A DNA stretch of 64,000 nucleotides. It comes from Ilyonectria destructans (Eukaryota > Ascomycota > Sordariomycetes > Hypocreales > Nectriaceae). The DNA lies in contig JAHEWK010000006.1 of NCBI GenBank assembly GCA_020740775.1, positions 1,612,001-1,676,000 on the forward strand, written 5' to 3'. A program made the position numbers and the translations under genes. A model generated the notes under the pieces. The model had not been told where the DNA came from and ran no database searches. It saw only the letters and a list, made by a program, of their open reading frames with translations. Shown piece after piece: positions 1-11,093 of the stretch (positions are counted from its first letter, which is position 1; each line of letters begins with the position of its first letter).

Positions 1-429
1 CCGTCCGAAGAGAGCGGCACAAATAATATCTCCACTGCGCCCCCTCCGATGAGTGCCGCTTCCGTTGTCCGAAAACCCGTGGGTAGCTCTGTTGTCTCCC
101 CGGTCTCCTCCACCGTCTCCCCTGTCTCGAAAACCACCGAACTCTCTGGCGATGGCGTCAAGCGCGAGCTTGGCGGCCAAGAAGTCCACCCGTTCCCCAA
201 CGTAACGCCAAGTCCCCCGGTTGCGGTCGCAGGACACCACGAGGTCAGAGGCGATACCGCCTGGCGTCCGGAGATGGATGGAGAAAGCCCACGCGTGGAG
301 GTTTCTGGAGACGGCCGGCCGCCTGAGTTGCCTGGGCAATCTCACGGCCCTCCACCTGGTTACACGCACGAATCCCCGGGTCAGCCAGCTCAGCGGTGGG
401 AACTGCCAGACAACTCACGGCAATCATAA
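1..429 (+). CDS. 3' end of a proline/serine-rich protein (partial)
   Basis: The reading frame is open from the first base of the window to a TAA at 427-429, so this is the C-terminal 142 residues of a gene that starts outside. The visible part is low complexity: a Ser/Val/Pro-rich stretch, then a Gly/Pro/Glu-rich tail with repeated ELPG/ELPD-like and PPPGY elements. That composition resembles the cytoplasmic tails of fungal single-pass surface proteins (kelch or WSC type), but no domain is visible and that comparison is an inference. No intron is needed. The methionine at 49 is only an internal codon. The product cannot be named from this fragment. Confidence 0.6.
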   Translation, partial: PSEESGTNNISTAPPPMSAASVVRKPVGSSVVSPVSSTVSPVSKTTELSGDGVKRELGGQEVHPFPNVTPSPPVAVAGHHEVRGDTAWRPEMDGESPRVEVSGDGRPPELPGQSHGPPPGYTHESPGQPAQRWELPDNSRQS

Positions 430-1363
430 GGGGACGAGGCTTGTGAAGGTTGGACTGGGTCACTTTTGTTCATTTATACTCCCCTTTAACCTTAGCCAAC
501 ACAGAGTTGACTCTTTTATTTTTCCTTGATTGTACATCATCATCATGGCGAATTGGAGTATGAGCGGTTGTGCGGATTATCGAAAGTCAGCTACTTCATT
601 GTGTTGCGTCTATTTCAACAACTTTTCCTCAGTTACTAGTTACCATTCTCAAGCAATCGGCTTTACATCCAAAACAAATTCAATACACTATTAGAAGATT
701 TTCCACCCCTAATTTTAGACGTCAAGAGATTCTATGGACAAAGTGCTTGCAATTGAATGAATTAACGGCAAAACTTTTCCCGTCTGAAGCGCATGGGTGG
801 TGTCCTCTTAAGTATGCTGCATCTCCCTCAGGGTTCATCCAGGATCCAAAACAAAAGGCGGTTGCACTTATCTAAGGTAATCCGAAGGTCACGGATTACA
901 GACGTTTTGTATGTAAAGCAATCGAGGAATACGATCCGTATAACATGATGGAAGAAACTTATAATCACGTTCAGGGTCCAACACATGCATGCAAGCATGC
1001 CTCGGAGAATTCATCCCTGAAAAGAAACTCGCCCCAGCAGCCCTCTGAGCTTCATTCACACGGTTCACCTAGCCAACCATACCAAAAAATCAATAGGGCA
1101 GCAGAAAAATAGTCAGGCACCCGTAACTTCAAGTAAAGAAATAGATTTCTAGAATTTATCGAAGAAGCAATTGAATGGATTAACTGACCGTCATGGCACC
1201 CACGTGAATTAAAGCCGGGACGCACAGACCAGCAGCCCACGCTGTTCCTGCATTCCAAGCGAGAAGCATCAAAAAGATGCACCACGAACGAGAATGCCGT
1301 ATAACTGAAGCAAGTCAACCACAACAACTCGGTCAATTAATTGCAGATAAATACAAAAAGAAA
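430..1363. other. Intergenic, AT-rich, no gene seen
   Basis: This holds the 3' flank of the first gene and AT-rich sequence. A 101-codon frame at 570-875 has no recognisable motif and lacks the base composition of the real genes nearby. Bases 1355-1359 (aaaaa on +) are the T-run that probably terminates the minus-strand tRNA. Confidence 0.6.
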
Positions 1364-1454
1364 GGGTCTGGCCGGGGATTGAACCCGGGACCTCTCGCAA
1401 GCTATGCTATAGGGTGTACCCTAAGCGAGAATCATACCGCTAGACCACCAGACC
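1364..1454 (-). tRNA. tRNA-Pro (anticodon AGG) with intron
   Basis: Read on the minus strand, the 7-bp acceptor stem (GGTCTGG with CCAGACC), the D arm, the anticodon stem (CTCGC with GCGAG) and the T arm (CCGGG, loop TTCAATC, CCCGG) are all present. The anticodon loop reads TTAGGGT once an intron of about 19 nt is removed from the usual place, one base 3' of the anticodon; this gives anticodon AGG (proline). The spliced length is 72 nt with a C discriminator base. A Pol III terminator (TTTCTTTTTG on the minus strand) follows immediately at about 1354-1363. CCA is not encoded, as expected in a nucleus. Confidence 0.93.
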
Positions 1455-2441
1455 AGATCAGCTCGGATGAGCTGGTGATTGAGCATCACGTGATGTGCTG
1501 CTTGATGGAAACGGGATGTGCAGAATCGACTCATCAAGGCTTGGATTAATGGTGGTCGACACGTTTTAGTCCAAATGACCTGGCCGCTTGTCTTAGCTGT
1601 CAGTCTATTTAGAGTTCGTACTTGCGGACTATCCCGTCTAACACTCCATAGAGGTACAATTCATGACAATTAGGAGCACAGTCATACTCTCTGCACGGTG
1701 CCTCCCCTCCTAACTTGCCTAGGCCAGAGAAAGGGATTAATGCGGACAATCACAATTGAAGCCCAAATAACCTCAGCCGCAGCCCCATCGATGCTCAAAG
1801 TCCGCTCCTCCGCCAAAGGAGGCCCACAAATACGAAGAGTAATCCGGCCGACCGCCGGTCAGCTGGCGTCCTGTGGTGTAGGGCTGAATTAATAATCGCC
1901 GCCAGTACCTACGCGTCCGCTTGCACAACTGGTCTTGGCGCGCAACCCACAACAGCTTGCGGTGTCCGCGGAGTGCGTGGCTCGAAAAATGATGAGAAAA
2001 CAGCCCGTGGCATATGGTTGGCCCATTGGTTCATCAATCTAGTGCTAGGTGGCTGTCCAGGACGGAGAGTCGGGGAACGGTGGCCTTGCGTGGCCCACAC
2101 ATTGCGGCGTCGCCCTCATCGTAGGCTGCGGAGTTGTGTCCTTGGCATGACGGGCTCGAGGTGATTATTCAACGTGGTTGGGCTCATTGGCTTGTTGTGA
2201 TTAGAATGGTTGACGCGTTACGTATTGCTCGTATCAGTTGTCGTGAGGTTTTGCGGAGATGAGACCCTGCGATCATGTCGAGGAGTAAACGCTCGTGGAG
2301 TATATAATGTCCATTGCAGCCGTGCTGTAGGAAATATTAGCAAGCAAAGCATCAACATCCAAGCAGGCCTTCCAAGACTCAAGACCTTCTTCCGATACTT
2401 TCACCTGCTCTTGCAATAATCCCCGTCAGCCCTCCATCGCC
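1455..2441. other. Intergenic and NmrA-gene promoter
   Basis: No convincing gene lies here; several short overlapping frames are present on both strands without motifs. A TATA-like TATATAAT at 2301-2308 lies about 140 bp before the NmrA-like start codon and may be its core promoter. Confidence 0.5.
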
Positions 2442-3600
2442 ATGTCTTCCACCAAGCTCATCACTGTCTATGGTGCCACCGGTTCTCAGGGTGGCAGCGT
2501 CGTCACCTCTCTTCTCCAGAACAAGAGCAATGCATTTTCCCTGCGAGGAATTACTCGTAACCCAAACTCCGACAAGGCCAAGGCACTGACGTCTCAGGGT
2601 GTTGAGGTTGTTAAGGCCGATGGCTTTGTCAAGGAGCAGTTGATCGAGGCTTTTAGGGGAAGCTGGGGAGTATTTGTCAACACTAACTCAGACGACCCTG
2701 TAAGTCTCTTGGGGTCTATTCGGCAAGAAGAACAGTACTGACACATTGAAAGGCCGTGAATCAGCCCGAGGGACCGAGCGAGACTGACCTGGGAAAGATC
2801 CTCGTTGACGCTGCTGTCGAGGCTGGAGTGCGCCACTTCGTCTACAGCGGCATGGAGTCTGCGTCCAAGATCACCAAGGGAGCTGTGCCTAACAAGGCCT
2901 TTGAGGGTCCGTTTTGATTCTCTGTTCTGATGACTTTCCCCCTGACCTGGAGTAGAGAAGCACGATATCGGAGAGTACGCCAAGAGCAAGGGTGTCTTCG
3001 AGACTGTCAACATTGTCAGCCCCGGTTGGTACATGGAGAACCACCTCGTTGAGGAGGTTGCCCCCGTCATGGGAGGGTTCCCGTTCGTCGCTGATGACGA
3101 GGATTACCTGACTCTGCGCGTCCCTCGCTGGGGTGGCAATGACGAGATCCCCTTCATCTCCATCATTGAGGACTATGGCGACCTCGTCCACGGTGTGTTC
3201 CTTACCCCGGATAAGTACAACAGGCGCCTAGTGCAGGGTATCAGCTCCAGCGCGACTCCAGAGCAGCTCGTGTCCGATTTCCAGAAAGGTATGACCCCAA
3301 AACTCCCATTTGTCATTGAGGACAGTCGCTAACGCCCAGCAAGTTACCGGAAAGAAGGCGCGATTTGTGCCAATCGAGGACTGGAAGTCTATGGAGACAT
3401 ATGGCGTTGGCGCATTCGAGACGGTCAAGTACATGTTCGGTTTCTGCCAGCACTCGGGAGGCCTGTACTATGGAGTGCCCAACGACGTGGTCACCGCTGG
3501 CGAGCTGAAGGCCAGAGCGGCGGAAGCCAAGGGGGAGTCTGGCGATCAAGCTAAGCTGACGTCGTTGGAGAGCTTCACCACCAAGTACTTTGCAGCTTGA
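2442..3600 (+). CDS. NmrA-like family NAD(P)-binding protein
   Basis: Exons 2442-2699, 2753-2906, 2956-3288 and 3344-3600 join to a 333-aa protein. The N-terminus has a beta-strand followed by GATGSQGG, the glycine-rich Rossmann dinucleotide loop of atypical short-chain dehydrogenases. The following text (RGITRNP, then a VEVVKADG segment and a VRHFVYSGME segment) fits the NmrA/HSCARG family. In Aspergillus, NmrA is a redox-sensing co-repressor of the GATA factor AreA, but most fungal paralogues have unknown roles; a catalytic role is not shown here. The last intron needs the AAG acceptor at 3341-3343; the CAG four bases upstream would break the frame. No transmembrane segment or signal peptide is seen. 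Confidence 0.9.
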
Positions 3601-4838
3601 ATAGCAGTCGGGGAGGTTATTTCGGGTTCGAAGAGGGTACCGTGTCGTTAGAGTGCGTCGTGCGATAGTTTCATCTGCAGTAATTCCATCACATTAGCTC
3701 TTGGATTGAAAATGGAACGGGGATGCAAGCCAAAATGCGCGATGTGATTCCGCCAAACGTTTCTGGCGTCTCGCCGTGTCGAGTGCACTCGAGCTCTGCT
3801 GACGATGGAGTGTGTGCGGAGGGGGAAGAGATTTGGGCGAGCATCGCGAGTGACTGGACGAGAAAGGAGTCTGGACCACCAGAACGGGCATAGAATTACA
3901 TCGCCGATATAAAACCAGGGAGAGTATTGGCGGGATCATGGAAGCCAATGCCCAGGTACTTGTCTTCAGCGTGATGTGGACGAAAACAGACCTGTACATG
4001 CTAGGGGGCACCAACAAAACCTCCGCCAGCTGCCAAGCAGATCCGTACCTACCTGGGTAGAGCATCGAGATCCACGATGCCCAAACAAAATAAAAACACA
4101 CAAGCCATCCAACCCACCAAACACCCAGACTTGCATCAAAGGACAGTTCTTTGCAGACGCAGTGTCCAGGCAACTGTCCCAGGAAGCCCCTGGGTGCATG
4201 GCAAGGCACAACTTTGCAATGATCGACTGGGGACAATCTTCGGCCTAAGTGCCATTCATGCAGACCGTAGATAATGAATTTTGCTCCATGGACAGCACTT
4301 GTTTGCGAGATTCAACGATTATCGCCTTGCATTGGGTCTGCAGGTTCCCGTCTCGCACCTGCCACTTCTGCATGAAAGGGGTCAGCCAGGGCGGAAGAAC
4401 CTGTTGGAAGAAGGAAAAACTTGCTAAAACCACTTCCATTGGTTGATCACTGTGCTTCTTTGAGAGGACTTTCCCTCGAAGCCACTGGCTGCATTTCGCT
4501 CCTCTTCTTCCAGCCCTTGACTCTCCCTCTCGGACACCAATGCTGGCTCTCTAACGCCCACTTATTTCACGAGGACCCCAGCCCTAAGATTTCCATTTTT
4601 GAAGCCTACGAGCTGGTTGCAAGTCAGGACTTAGGGTGTTGCCTGCTGAGGCAGTCAGTTGACAGCCCTCCTTCGCCCACAAAAAGTCGCCGCACTCCAC
4701 CCACGCACTCTCCTTTTCCTACCAACACCACCACTACCTGAGTCACTCAACAGCACTCAGCGCACCACAAGGCACCTTAAAAGTTGATCCCAACTCCTTC
4801 TTCTCATTACATGATCTTGGTTTCTACGTGACATCACC
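3601..4838. other. Intergenic, no gene seen
   Basis: This holds the 3' flank of the NmrA-like gene and the presumed promoter and leader of the next gene. Overlapping frames of 65-180 codons on both strands show no motif or continuity across splice sites. Confidence 0.5.
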
Positions 4839-7275
4839 ATGAGCGACAACATCGATCCTCGTGTCGTCCAGGCGGCCTGCATGGTAAGATTTCCTCACTT
4901 CCGCTACCCCATCACGTCCAACAATGCTTCTTTCCCGACTACGGGACACTTCTTTGCGTCAAACACATCTTCTTTGTTGTCTTCTTCTTAAGGTCTATGC
5001 TGCGGATACCCAGCGCGCTGAGCCTTAAGCGCACTGGAACGTTCGTGTGCTCACTCAGCTCACCTTCCCATCTCCATCACACCCTCGCCCCCTTGTCACT
5101 ACCTCCAGCCACAATCTAGTACAGCACTGACTATTTCCACAGGCTGATCTCAGCCGCGGCCGTCAAGAAGAACTGCCCCTCAGTAATGTCGAGAAGAAAG
5201 GGCCTTCGTACCAACCCAGCGGCAAGAATGGAACGAGCCACTACGCCGTCAAGCTCAAACAAGACTTGAACAACAAATGGAGCAGTAAGCAAACCTGAAA
5301 TTCTTTGGTGATCCGAGCTAACAACCTGTACAGTTGATTTCGATGACGAAGAGGCTCGACAGATCGAGGGACTTCGCGCCGAGGACGCCCGCCCATGGGC
5401 CAAGAAGCTCACCAAGCACCTTCTTGAAACCGGCGCAGTTAGAGAGTAAGTGGGCTACCATACCAGAAAGAATATTGCTGATTGCATGGTGATAGTATTG
5501 TTCCCACCCGTCAACACACTCGAGTTCAACCTCAGCCTGCTGGCCCACCTCCCAGTGCGAAACGGGCGAAGCACAACCACCCGCATGGTCAGTCGGGCCC
5601 AGATGGTGCCAAACGGACTGAATTTAAACCTGTGAACCAAGACTAGAAGTCAAGCGTTCAGGGTTTGATTCATTCTAAGCAGCCCATGCCTCCTATTGCG
5701 GCCAAATGGGGACCGCCCAAGCTCGCTCCCACACTGAACCCGGTTCTCCGAACGCCGGCCCCGCCCCCCGGCAATTCTACACAAACCCCAGTATCTTCCG
5801 CAGCTCAGAATCAGCCAAACGATGGGACTACTACACAGGAAAGACCTGCTCACCTGCGAATGAAAGCCGCAGGAAAGCCGGAAAGCGCCAACTGTCCCGA
5901 AGTCTTGATTTGCAGTGGACACTGCGAGGTGGTCCCATCCAAGCTCGAGCCTGATTGCTTCGAAGTGGAATTCAAGATGGTGCTGTTTCCCATGAAGAAG
6001 GAGGTGACCCTCGTACTATCGGCTCCAGGAAAAGGCGAGCGAGTTCATGCTATATTGGACTTTGATATCGCAGTCATGGATGGTGGGTTTTGCAAGCTCC
6101 AACATCGTGACAGCAAATCGGACTACTATCTACGACTTACCACCATCGAAGAGACTGGAAAGTTCCAGTCAGTCATTCAGAAGATGCAGCAGAACTTGGC
6201 CAACCGTCGCCAGAGCCCCGGAGCGGAGGCGAAGGCTAACGACGTTGCACTTGTTCGGAGCCCTGAGCTGCCTGTCTCCCAAGAACAGGCATGCCAGCCT
6301 GTTCACGCCGTCAATGTCACTAATTCCACCAATCTCAGCACCGATGCCACTTATTCTGGGCCCAACAAAGCTGAAGGGACTCTTATTGACCTCGATGGGT
6401 TTGAAGAAGTTCAAAACACTCAAATCCCGTCGCTGCAAAACGCCGCTGATCACATAATCCACCTCATTGACAAAGTCATTACCCAGTTTGCACTGGAAGA
6501 TCATCTCATTGACTCTGTCATTCGAGGTATTGAGGATGGTGCGATCGAGTATTGGATCACCAACGGGTTTATGAGAGACTTTGAAGATGACATCAAGGAA
6601 AACTTCATTTCTGTTCTCCGGAACATGGCCCAGATCAAGATCAAGATGCATCACCGCCTCAATGGCCGTGGGAAAAGGCAGGAGATCAAGGCTCAGGATG
6701 CAGTTATTCGCTGTACCGAGTCTCTGGCCGGAAATCCAGGCGCCGTGAAGTATCCCCCCGAGACTCTCGCTCAGTTTCGGTCGAATGCAATTGTTCCCAA
6801 CGATTGGAAGGCCACCAAAGATCTCCCAGTGTCTGCAGCTGTGTTCGCGACATCAACTGTTAGGAAAGTCGACACCACCTCGAAAGTCAATACTCCCAGC
6901 GGCGAATCCAAGGCGCAGCAGAGTATCAAGGTAGACCGCGACACCCCGATGGGTAACACTGAGCTCGCAACTGCTGTTGACGCCAAGCCTACTGTGACAA
7001 AGCCCGTCACCCAGCGTCGCCCTACCAAGGGTCTGGCTGATTCTAAATGGGCTCATGCCGATGTGAAACCTGATGTTCACAGCAGCTATCACAATACCCG
7101 ACAAGCCCCTGTTACTCAAGCGAGCAGCGCCTATGCTACGTCGGTTGGTGGCGGACAACGTACCGGTTCGGGAAGCAGCACTGGCACATGCCTTCAGGGG
7201 CTGAGCGAGTCTCGCTTTGCGACCAAGCCAGCCCAGTTCCGAGGAAGTTTCGCTGGTTTCAACGGCTCCCACTAG
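4839..7275 (+). CDS. Hypothetical protein, about 675 aa, five exons
   Basis: Proposed exons are 4839-4883, 5143-5284, 5334-5445, 5496-5631 and 5683-7275. Not recognised. The N-terminal third is charged and helical (segments LKQDLNNKW and ARPWAKKLTKHLL), followed by a basic PPPSAKRAKHNH stretch that may be a nuclear signal. The middle has a beta-rich segment around EVEFKMVLFPMKKEV and LDFDIAVMDGG that could be a small PH-like fold. A helical segment around VITQFALEDHLIDSVIRGI follows, then a Ser/Thr/Gln-rich disordered tail. The same frame runs through exons 4 and 5 but contains a TAG at 5644-5646. A 51-nt phase-0 intron (5632-5682, GTGAAC...AAGCAG) removes it and is the weakest part of the model. 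The first intron (259 nt) is also unusually long here. Coding on this strand is likely; the function is unknown. Confidence 0.65.
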
Positions 7276-7654
7276 GCAATGGCTTCTCTTCAGTTGACGT
7301 AGTCGATCGTACGGCGCGACAAGGGGTTGTCCGGGTGAAGGAGTTCAACCCACGGGTGATACTAATGTACAACTGAGTTTTCTATCTACACGACACATGC
7401 CGGCATCGAAACCACACCTCTCACGTGTACCTTTGGAGATTAAGATACTTGGTGAAGGGATGAGCGGAAGAACGCCTTGGTTGACGATAGCTACTGTGGT
7501 TCTTTCTGAGAACCCTGGGGTGATAGGCCTCAAAGATCGGTCAAGTAGTACCAGATGTAGTTAAACACAAGCCATTTCGCAGAATCATGTTGTCTATTTG
7601 TGATGCCCTCATTCCATCTTCAGAAATTCAGGTAGTTGGTCTATTCTCTCACGT
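7276..7654. other. Gap between convergent genes, no gene seen
   Basis: These are the 3' flanks of two convergent genes. Nothing else is recognisable. Confidence 0.5.
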
Positions 7655-8095
7655 TCACCCTTGAGCTTTGAGTTTCTTTTGACACTTATCTTGATAAGTG
7701 GCTAGTAGCTGTTGGGTATCGGCATCAAGGCTTTCGCTGCCAGAAAGAACGTCGCTTATGAATCCCATGGCATGCTCATAATGGCGGAAGAAGTACAACT
7801 CCTCAATGGCGTGGATCACCTCCTGGAGGTGCTGCTTTGAGGCGTCAGGGCCGATAGGCAGCTTGACCGTCTTGTGGATCTATTTAAGATTAGACATCAC
7901 TGATATTGACTAGACATACAGGACTGGTTGAAGACTCACATCCCCATTCTCAACCTTGGCTTGGTAGTCGCGCTGGATGGCACTCCAAGCGTCCTCAGAC
8001 TGACCGGTACGGCGGGCTTCCTTGGCCTCTCGCTCCTCATCGTCGGAGGCGTCCGAGATTTGGATGTTGAAGAGGCCGTTTTCTTCGTCGTCCAT
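7655..8095 (-). CDS. Small acidic hypothetical protein, 126 aa
   Basis: Two exons (8095-7940 and 7879-7655) are separated by a 60-nt intron with a GTGAGT donor and TAG acceptor, joined in phase 0. The protein starts with an acidic segment (MDDEENGLFNIQISDASDDEE). It continues into a charged helical region and ends with helices around EVIHAIEELYFFRHYEHAM and QQLLATYQDKCQKKL. The second half resembles a single TPR-like helical pair, but this is only an impression. Frame continuity across a clean intron and a normal start argue that the gene is real. No known family was recognised. It is divergent from the kinase gene at 8717, with a 621-bp shared upstream region. Confidence 0.75.
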
Positions 8096-8716
8096 GGTCG
8101 AGAGATTGCGGCCTCGACGAGTGGTGTGGTAGTGGAGGCCTGACTGGATTTGAGGAATTTGCGAAAACGTGAGAATGGCGGCCCCACCGCGGTTTAGTGG
8201 TGTGGTGATTGTGACTCGGCTGCACTTGTATCACCACTGACTTCGAGGATAATAACATGTCACTTTGGGGATAAAATACCTTGGAAATATAAATCGTGGG
8301 ATTAATGGAGCTTTTGGAAGACCCAACCCAACCGTAGACATGGACGAGCTACTAAACCTGAGACACAGTCAGTTCAGAACTTCGTAGGCTGCCGCTGACA
8401 AACACGCCGAGGGACATGGTCGCAAGACCAAAGCATAAATTATCAATCAATATGCACACAATACCAGACCTTAGCGCCTGAATGGCAATGCTATTGGATA
8501 AACGATGTCCTATTCTCCTCCACAGTAGACCACTATCAACCCCATAGTTGCACTTCAGTTGGATCGACTGACATCACCGATGCAGGGATATCTCAGAAGT
8601 GGGGGGACCCTGTCGCAGCGACGTGGGGTCCAACTAACGCGGGGCATCTCGCAACTCCGTCTTGACGTGACAACTTCGCTTGTGACGGCGGCTCGAATAC
8701 GGATTGAGGACGCAGA
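8096..8716. promoter_or_regulatory. Divergent upstream region of two genes
   Basis: This 621-bp interval separates two divergently transcribed genes, so it should hold both promoters. No individual element can be assigned with confidence. Confidence 0.45.
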
Positions 8717-9626
8717 ATGGAAGACCAGGTTAAGAAGCTCGTGGACAAGGCCTGGAAGCGGTATCAGGAGACGCCGCAGGATCGGCGGTTGTGTAAGTTG
8801 ATGCGGCCCCCGTCAGGTTTGGAGTTGGGCCCCGGCGCGTCATGATAGCTATGAGATGAATGTCGGCGCTGAGGGAGGCATTGGGAAAGATGGTCTAATA
8901 GGATATGGATAGGGAATATTTACTGACTCTCATTAGTGATTGGAGTGGCCGGCATCCCTGGTTCAGGTACCATTCATCAACCCCATTGCTCATGATGCAA
9001 CTCGCTCACCTGCCATGACAGGCAAGACGACCCTCTCGCAAATCATCACCACCCGCCTCAACGCCCACGCCGCCTCCACAAGCCCGTCAACCCCCCCGCC
9101 AGCAACATTCGTCCCCATGGACGGCTTCCACCTCACCCGCGCCGCGCTCTCCGCCATGCCCGACCCAGCCGTCGCCCACGCCCGCCGCGGCGCCGCCTTC
9201 ACCTTCGACGCGCCCAAGTTCCTCGCCCTCGTGAGCGCCCTGCGCACCGCCCCGATCCCGGAGGCGCCCGTTCTCGCGCCGTCGTTCGACCACGCCGTCA
9301 AGGATCCCAAGGACGACGACATTGCGGTCCTGCCGCAGCACCGTATCGTCGTGCTCGAAGGCAACTACGTCGCCCTAGATAGCGACGTGTGGCGCGACGC
9401 CGCAGCGCTGCTAGATGAGCTGTGGTTTGTCGAGGTGGACTACGAGGTGGCAAGGCGGAGACTACGGGAACGCCATGTCAGGGCGGGCATCGTGAAGGAC
9501 ATCGAGGAGGGGGATCGCAGGGCGGTGGAGAACGACTTGCCGAACGGAGACGAGATTCTCAAGAACCGACTCAAAATCGACGAGGTAATTTACAGTCGCG
9601 AGGACGGAGGCTGGGTGCACGAGTAG
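8717..9626 (+). CDS. P-loop kinase, uridine kinase/YFH7-like
   Basis: Exons 8717-8792, 8937-8966 and 9022-9626 give a 236-aa protein. The Walker A motif is GVAGIPGSGKTT at about residues 28-39. A conserved FVPMDGFHLT segment follows, the region where uridine/phosphoribulokinase-family enzymes place the catalytic acid after strand 2, and then VVLEGNYVAL. The later ARRRLRERHVRAG stretch fits the arginine-rich lid of this family. The overall length and pattern match fungal proteins related to yeast Yfh7 and bacterial FrcK/pantothenate-kinase-like enzymes; the substrate cannot be deduced. The second exon is only 30 nt and encodes the first half of the P-loop. The downstream gene is convergent, with only 190 bp between the stops. 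Confidence 0.88.
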
Positions 9627-9816
9627 ACGTGTAAAAAAGATAACTTCCTTGTTGATCATTTTGGGGATATCACCTCTATACATCTATGGATTCCAATATT
9701 TGTAAAGCCGGGCGCTGGGAAACCGGCGAGTTGATGCATAGATACTTTGAAAAAGCCGAAAATCCATCCCTACTCCAACGCTGTGACCGAAAACATACAC
9801 CTTGGGTGAAATCGAC

Positions 9817-11093
9817 TTACGCCGGCGCAGATCGACTCTGTTCGGCGCTCAGCTTGCGGATCTGCTCCGCCATGCTGTGGCCCCTTCCCTTTCTCGTTTG
9901 CGACGTTGCTGACGATGGCCCGCCGCCAGAGCCCTGTCGCTGGACCTGCGCTGGGATCCGGGCTGCCGGGAGACCGAGCACCTCGATGATTTCGGAGATC
10001 TCGGCGTGGTCTCGCGTCGTCTTCATGCGATGGCACCAAGTCACCGTCTTCTCCTCGTCTTCGCGGTGATCGGCACCCTTGCCATTCTTCGCCCACTTGT
10101 CCGATGGCTCCTCGAACGCCCCGACGGGTTGCGTCTTCTCTACGCGGGGCGTCGTCACAGGCGTAACGAGGTCCCGCGGCTCGAAGAGGAACTCGCCGCC
10201 GACCTGGCGCTGGTCGCCGGACTTGAGGGCGTAGCCGGCGGGGATCTGCTTGATGCCCTGAACAACACTCTCCATGATGCTGCGGGTCATGCTCTTGCGC
10301 ATGTAGGCGGGCTTGGTGCCCAAGGCGAGCGTATTGGTCATGCCGAGGGCCTGGAAGAGGGAGCGGGTGGGGTCCGTGTAGACGGGGAACGGGCAGTTCG
10401 TCTCGGAGACGTACATGTCGATCAGGGCCGGGTCGCCGCACCCGATGACGGCGATGAAGGTGCTGACGGGGAGTCGGAGGAGGGAATCGGGGGTGATTGC
10501 CTCGGAAAGCGAGCGGAGGAATTCCTGGCAGTTCTGCAAAAGCCCATCATGGTCAGTCTCGCGGGGACCACGCAGCACGGGGCGGAGCGGTTTCAACTTA
10601 CGCCACAGAAGAAATGGCGGACAAAGATGAGGAGGACGCGGCGGGCGACATTGCTGCCGGTGAAGAGGCTCTTGAATGGGTGCGTCTTGCTGTCGCGGTC
10701 CAGCACAATGTAGTTTCCAATCTTGCGGAGGGTGTCGCGGGACGGCAGGTCGTGGTTGGTGGCCAGCTCGCCCTCGAAGTCCTCGGGTTGCGACGTGTTG
10801 ATCTCGAGCGTCAGCGACGGCGTACGGGAGCCAGAGGCCACGGCTTTGCGGGGGATTGAGAAGGAGGCGGGCTGAGGCTGAGATTGCGGGCTCGGTGATG
10901 TATCCCGTTGCCTGTAGCTGTCGCTGTCATTGTCGCTCTGGTTGTGACTGCGGTTGTGGTTCACGTCCTCGGCGGCGTCGAAGACATACGGCGGCGGGGG
11001 TCTGGACGGCAATGGAGGGGCTTGCTCCGTCGATCCGGGACTCGGCGAGACCTCTGGCCGCGGGGCCGGATCCTCAAGCGTAGGATCTCCCAT
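9817..11093 (-). CDS. AhpC/TSA-family thioredoxin-fold protein
   Basis: Exons 11093-10602 and 10533-9817 (phase 0) give a 402-aa protein. The first about 100 residues are disordered, rich in Pro/Ser/Gln. The folded part begins near ATNHDLPSRDTLRKIGNY. It contains FVRHFFCGNCQEFL, a CxxC-type active-site motif of the peroxiredoxin-like AhpC/TSA_2 (PRXL2/FAM213) group, followed by a VIGCGDPALID strand and a FPVYTDPTRSLFQALG segment typical of that family. The C-terminus is a charged extension with a predicted coil. The likely role is redox or antioxidant; enzymatic activity is inferred. The start at 11093 was chosen because it begins the protein-like sequence; an in-frame ATG at 11195 would add 34 residues. 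The intron falls between the Gly and Asn of the CxxC motif. Confidence 0.85.

Noticed and set aside
570..875. 101-codon plus-strand frame in AT-rich DNA
   Set aside because: Composition and codon use unlike the supported genes; no motif or exon partner.
4986..5030. Possible micro-exon (VYAADTQRAEP) inside the long first intron of the unknown gene
   Set aside because: It ends in TAA with no usable donor before the stop, so one 259-nt intron is the simpler model.
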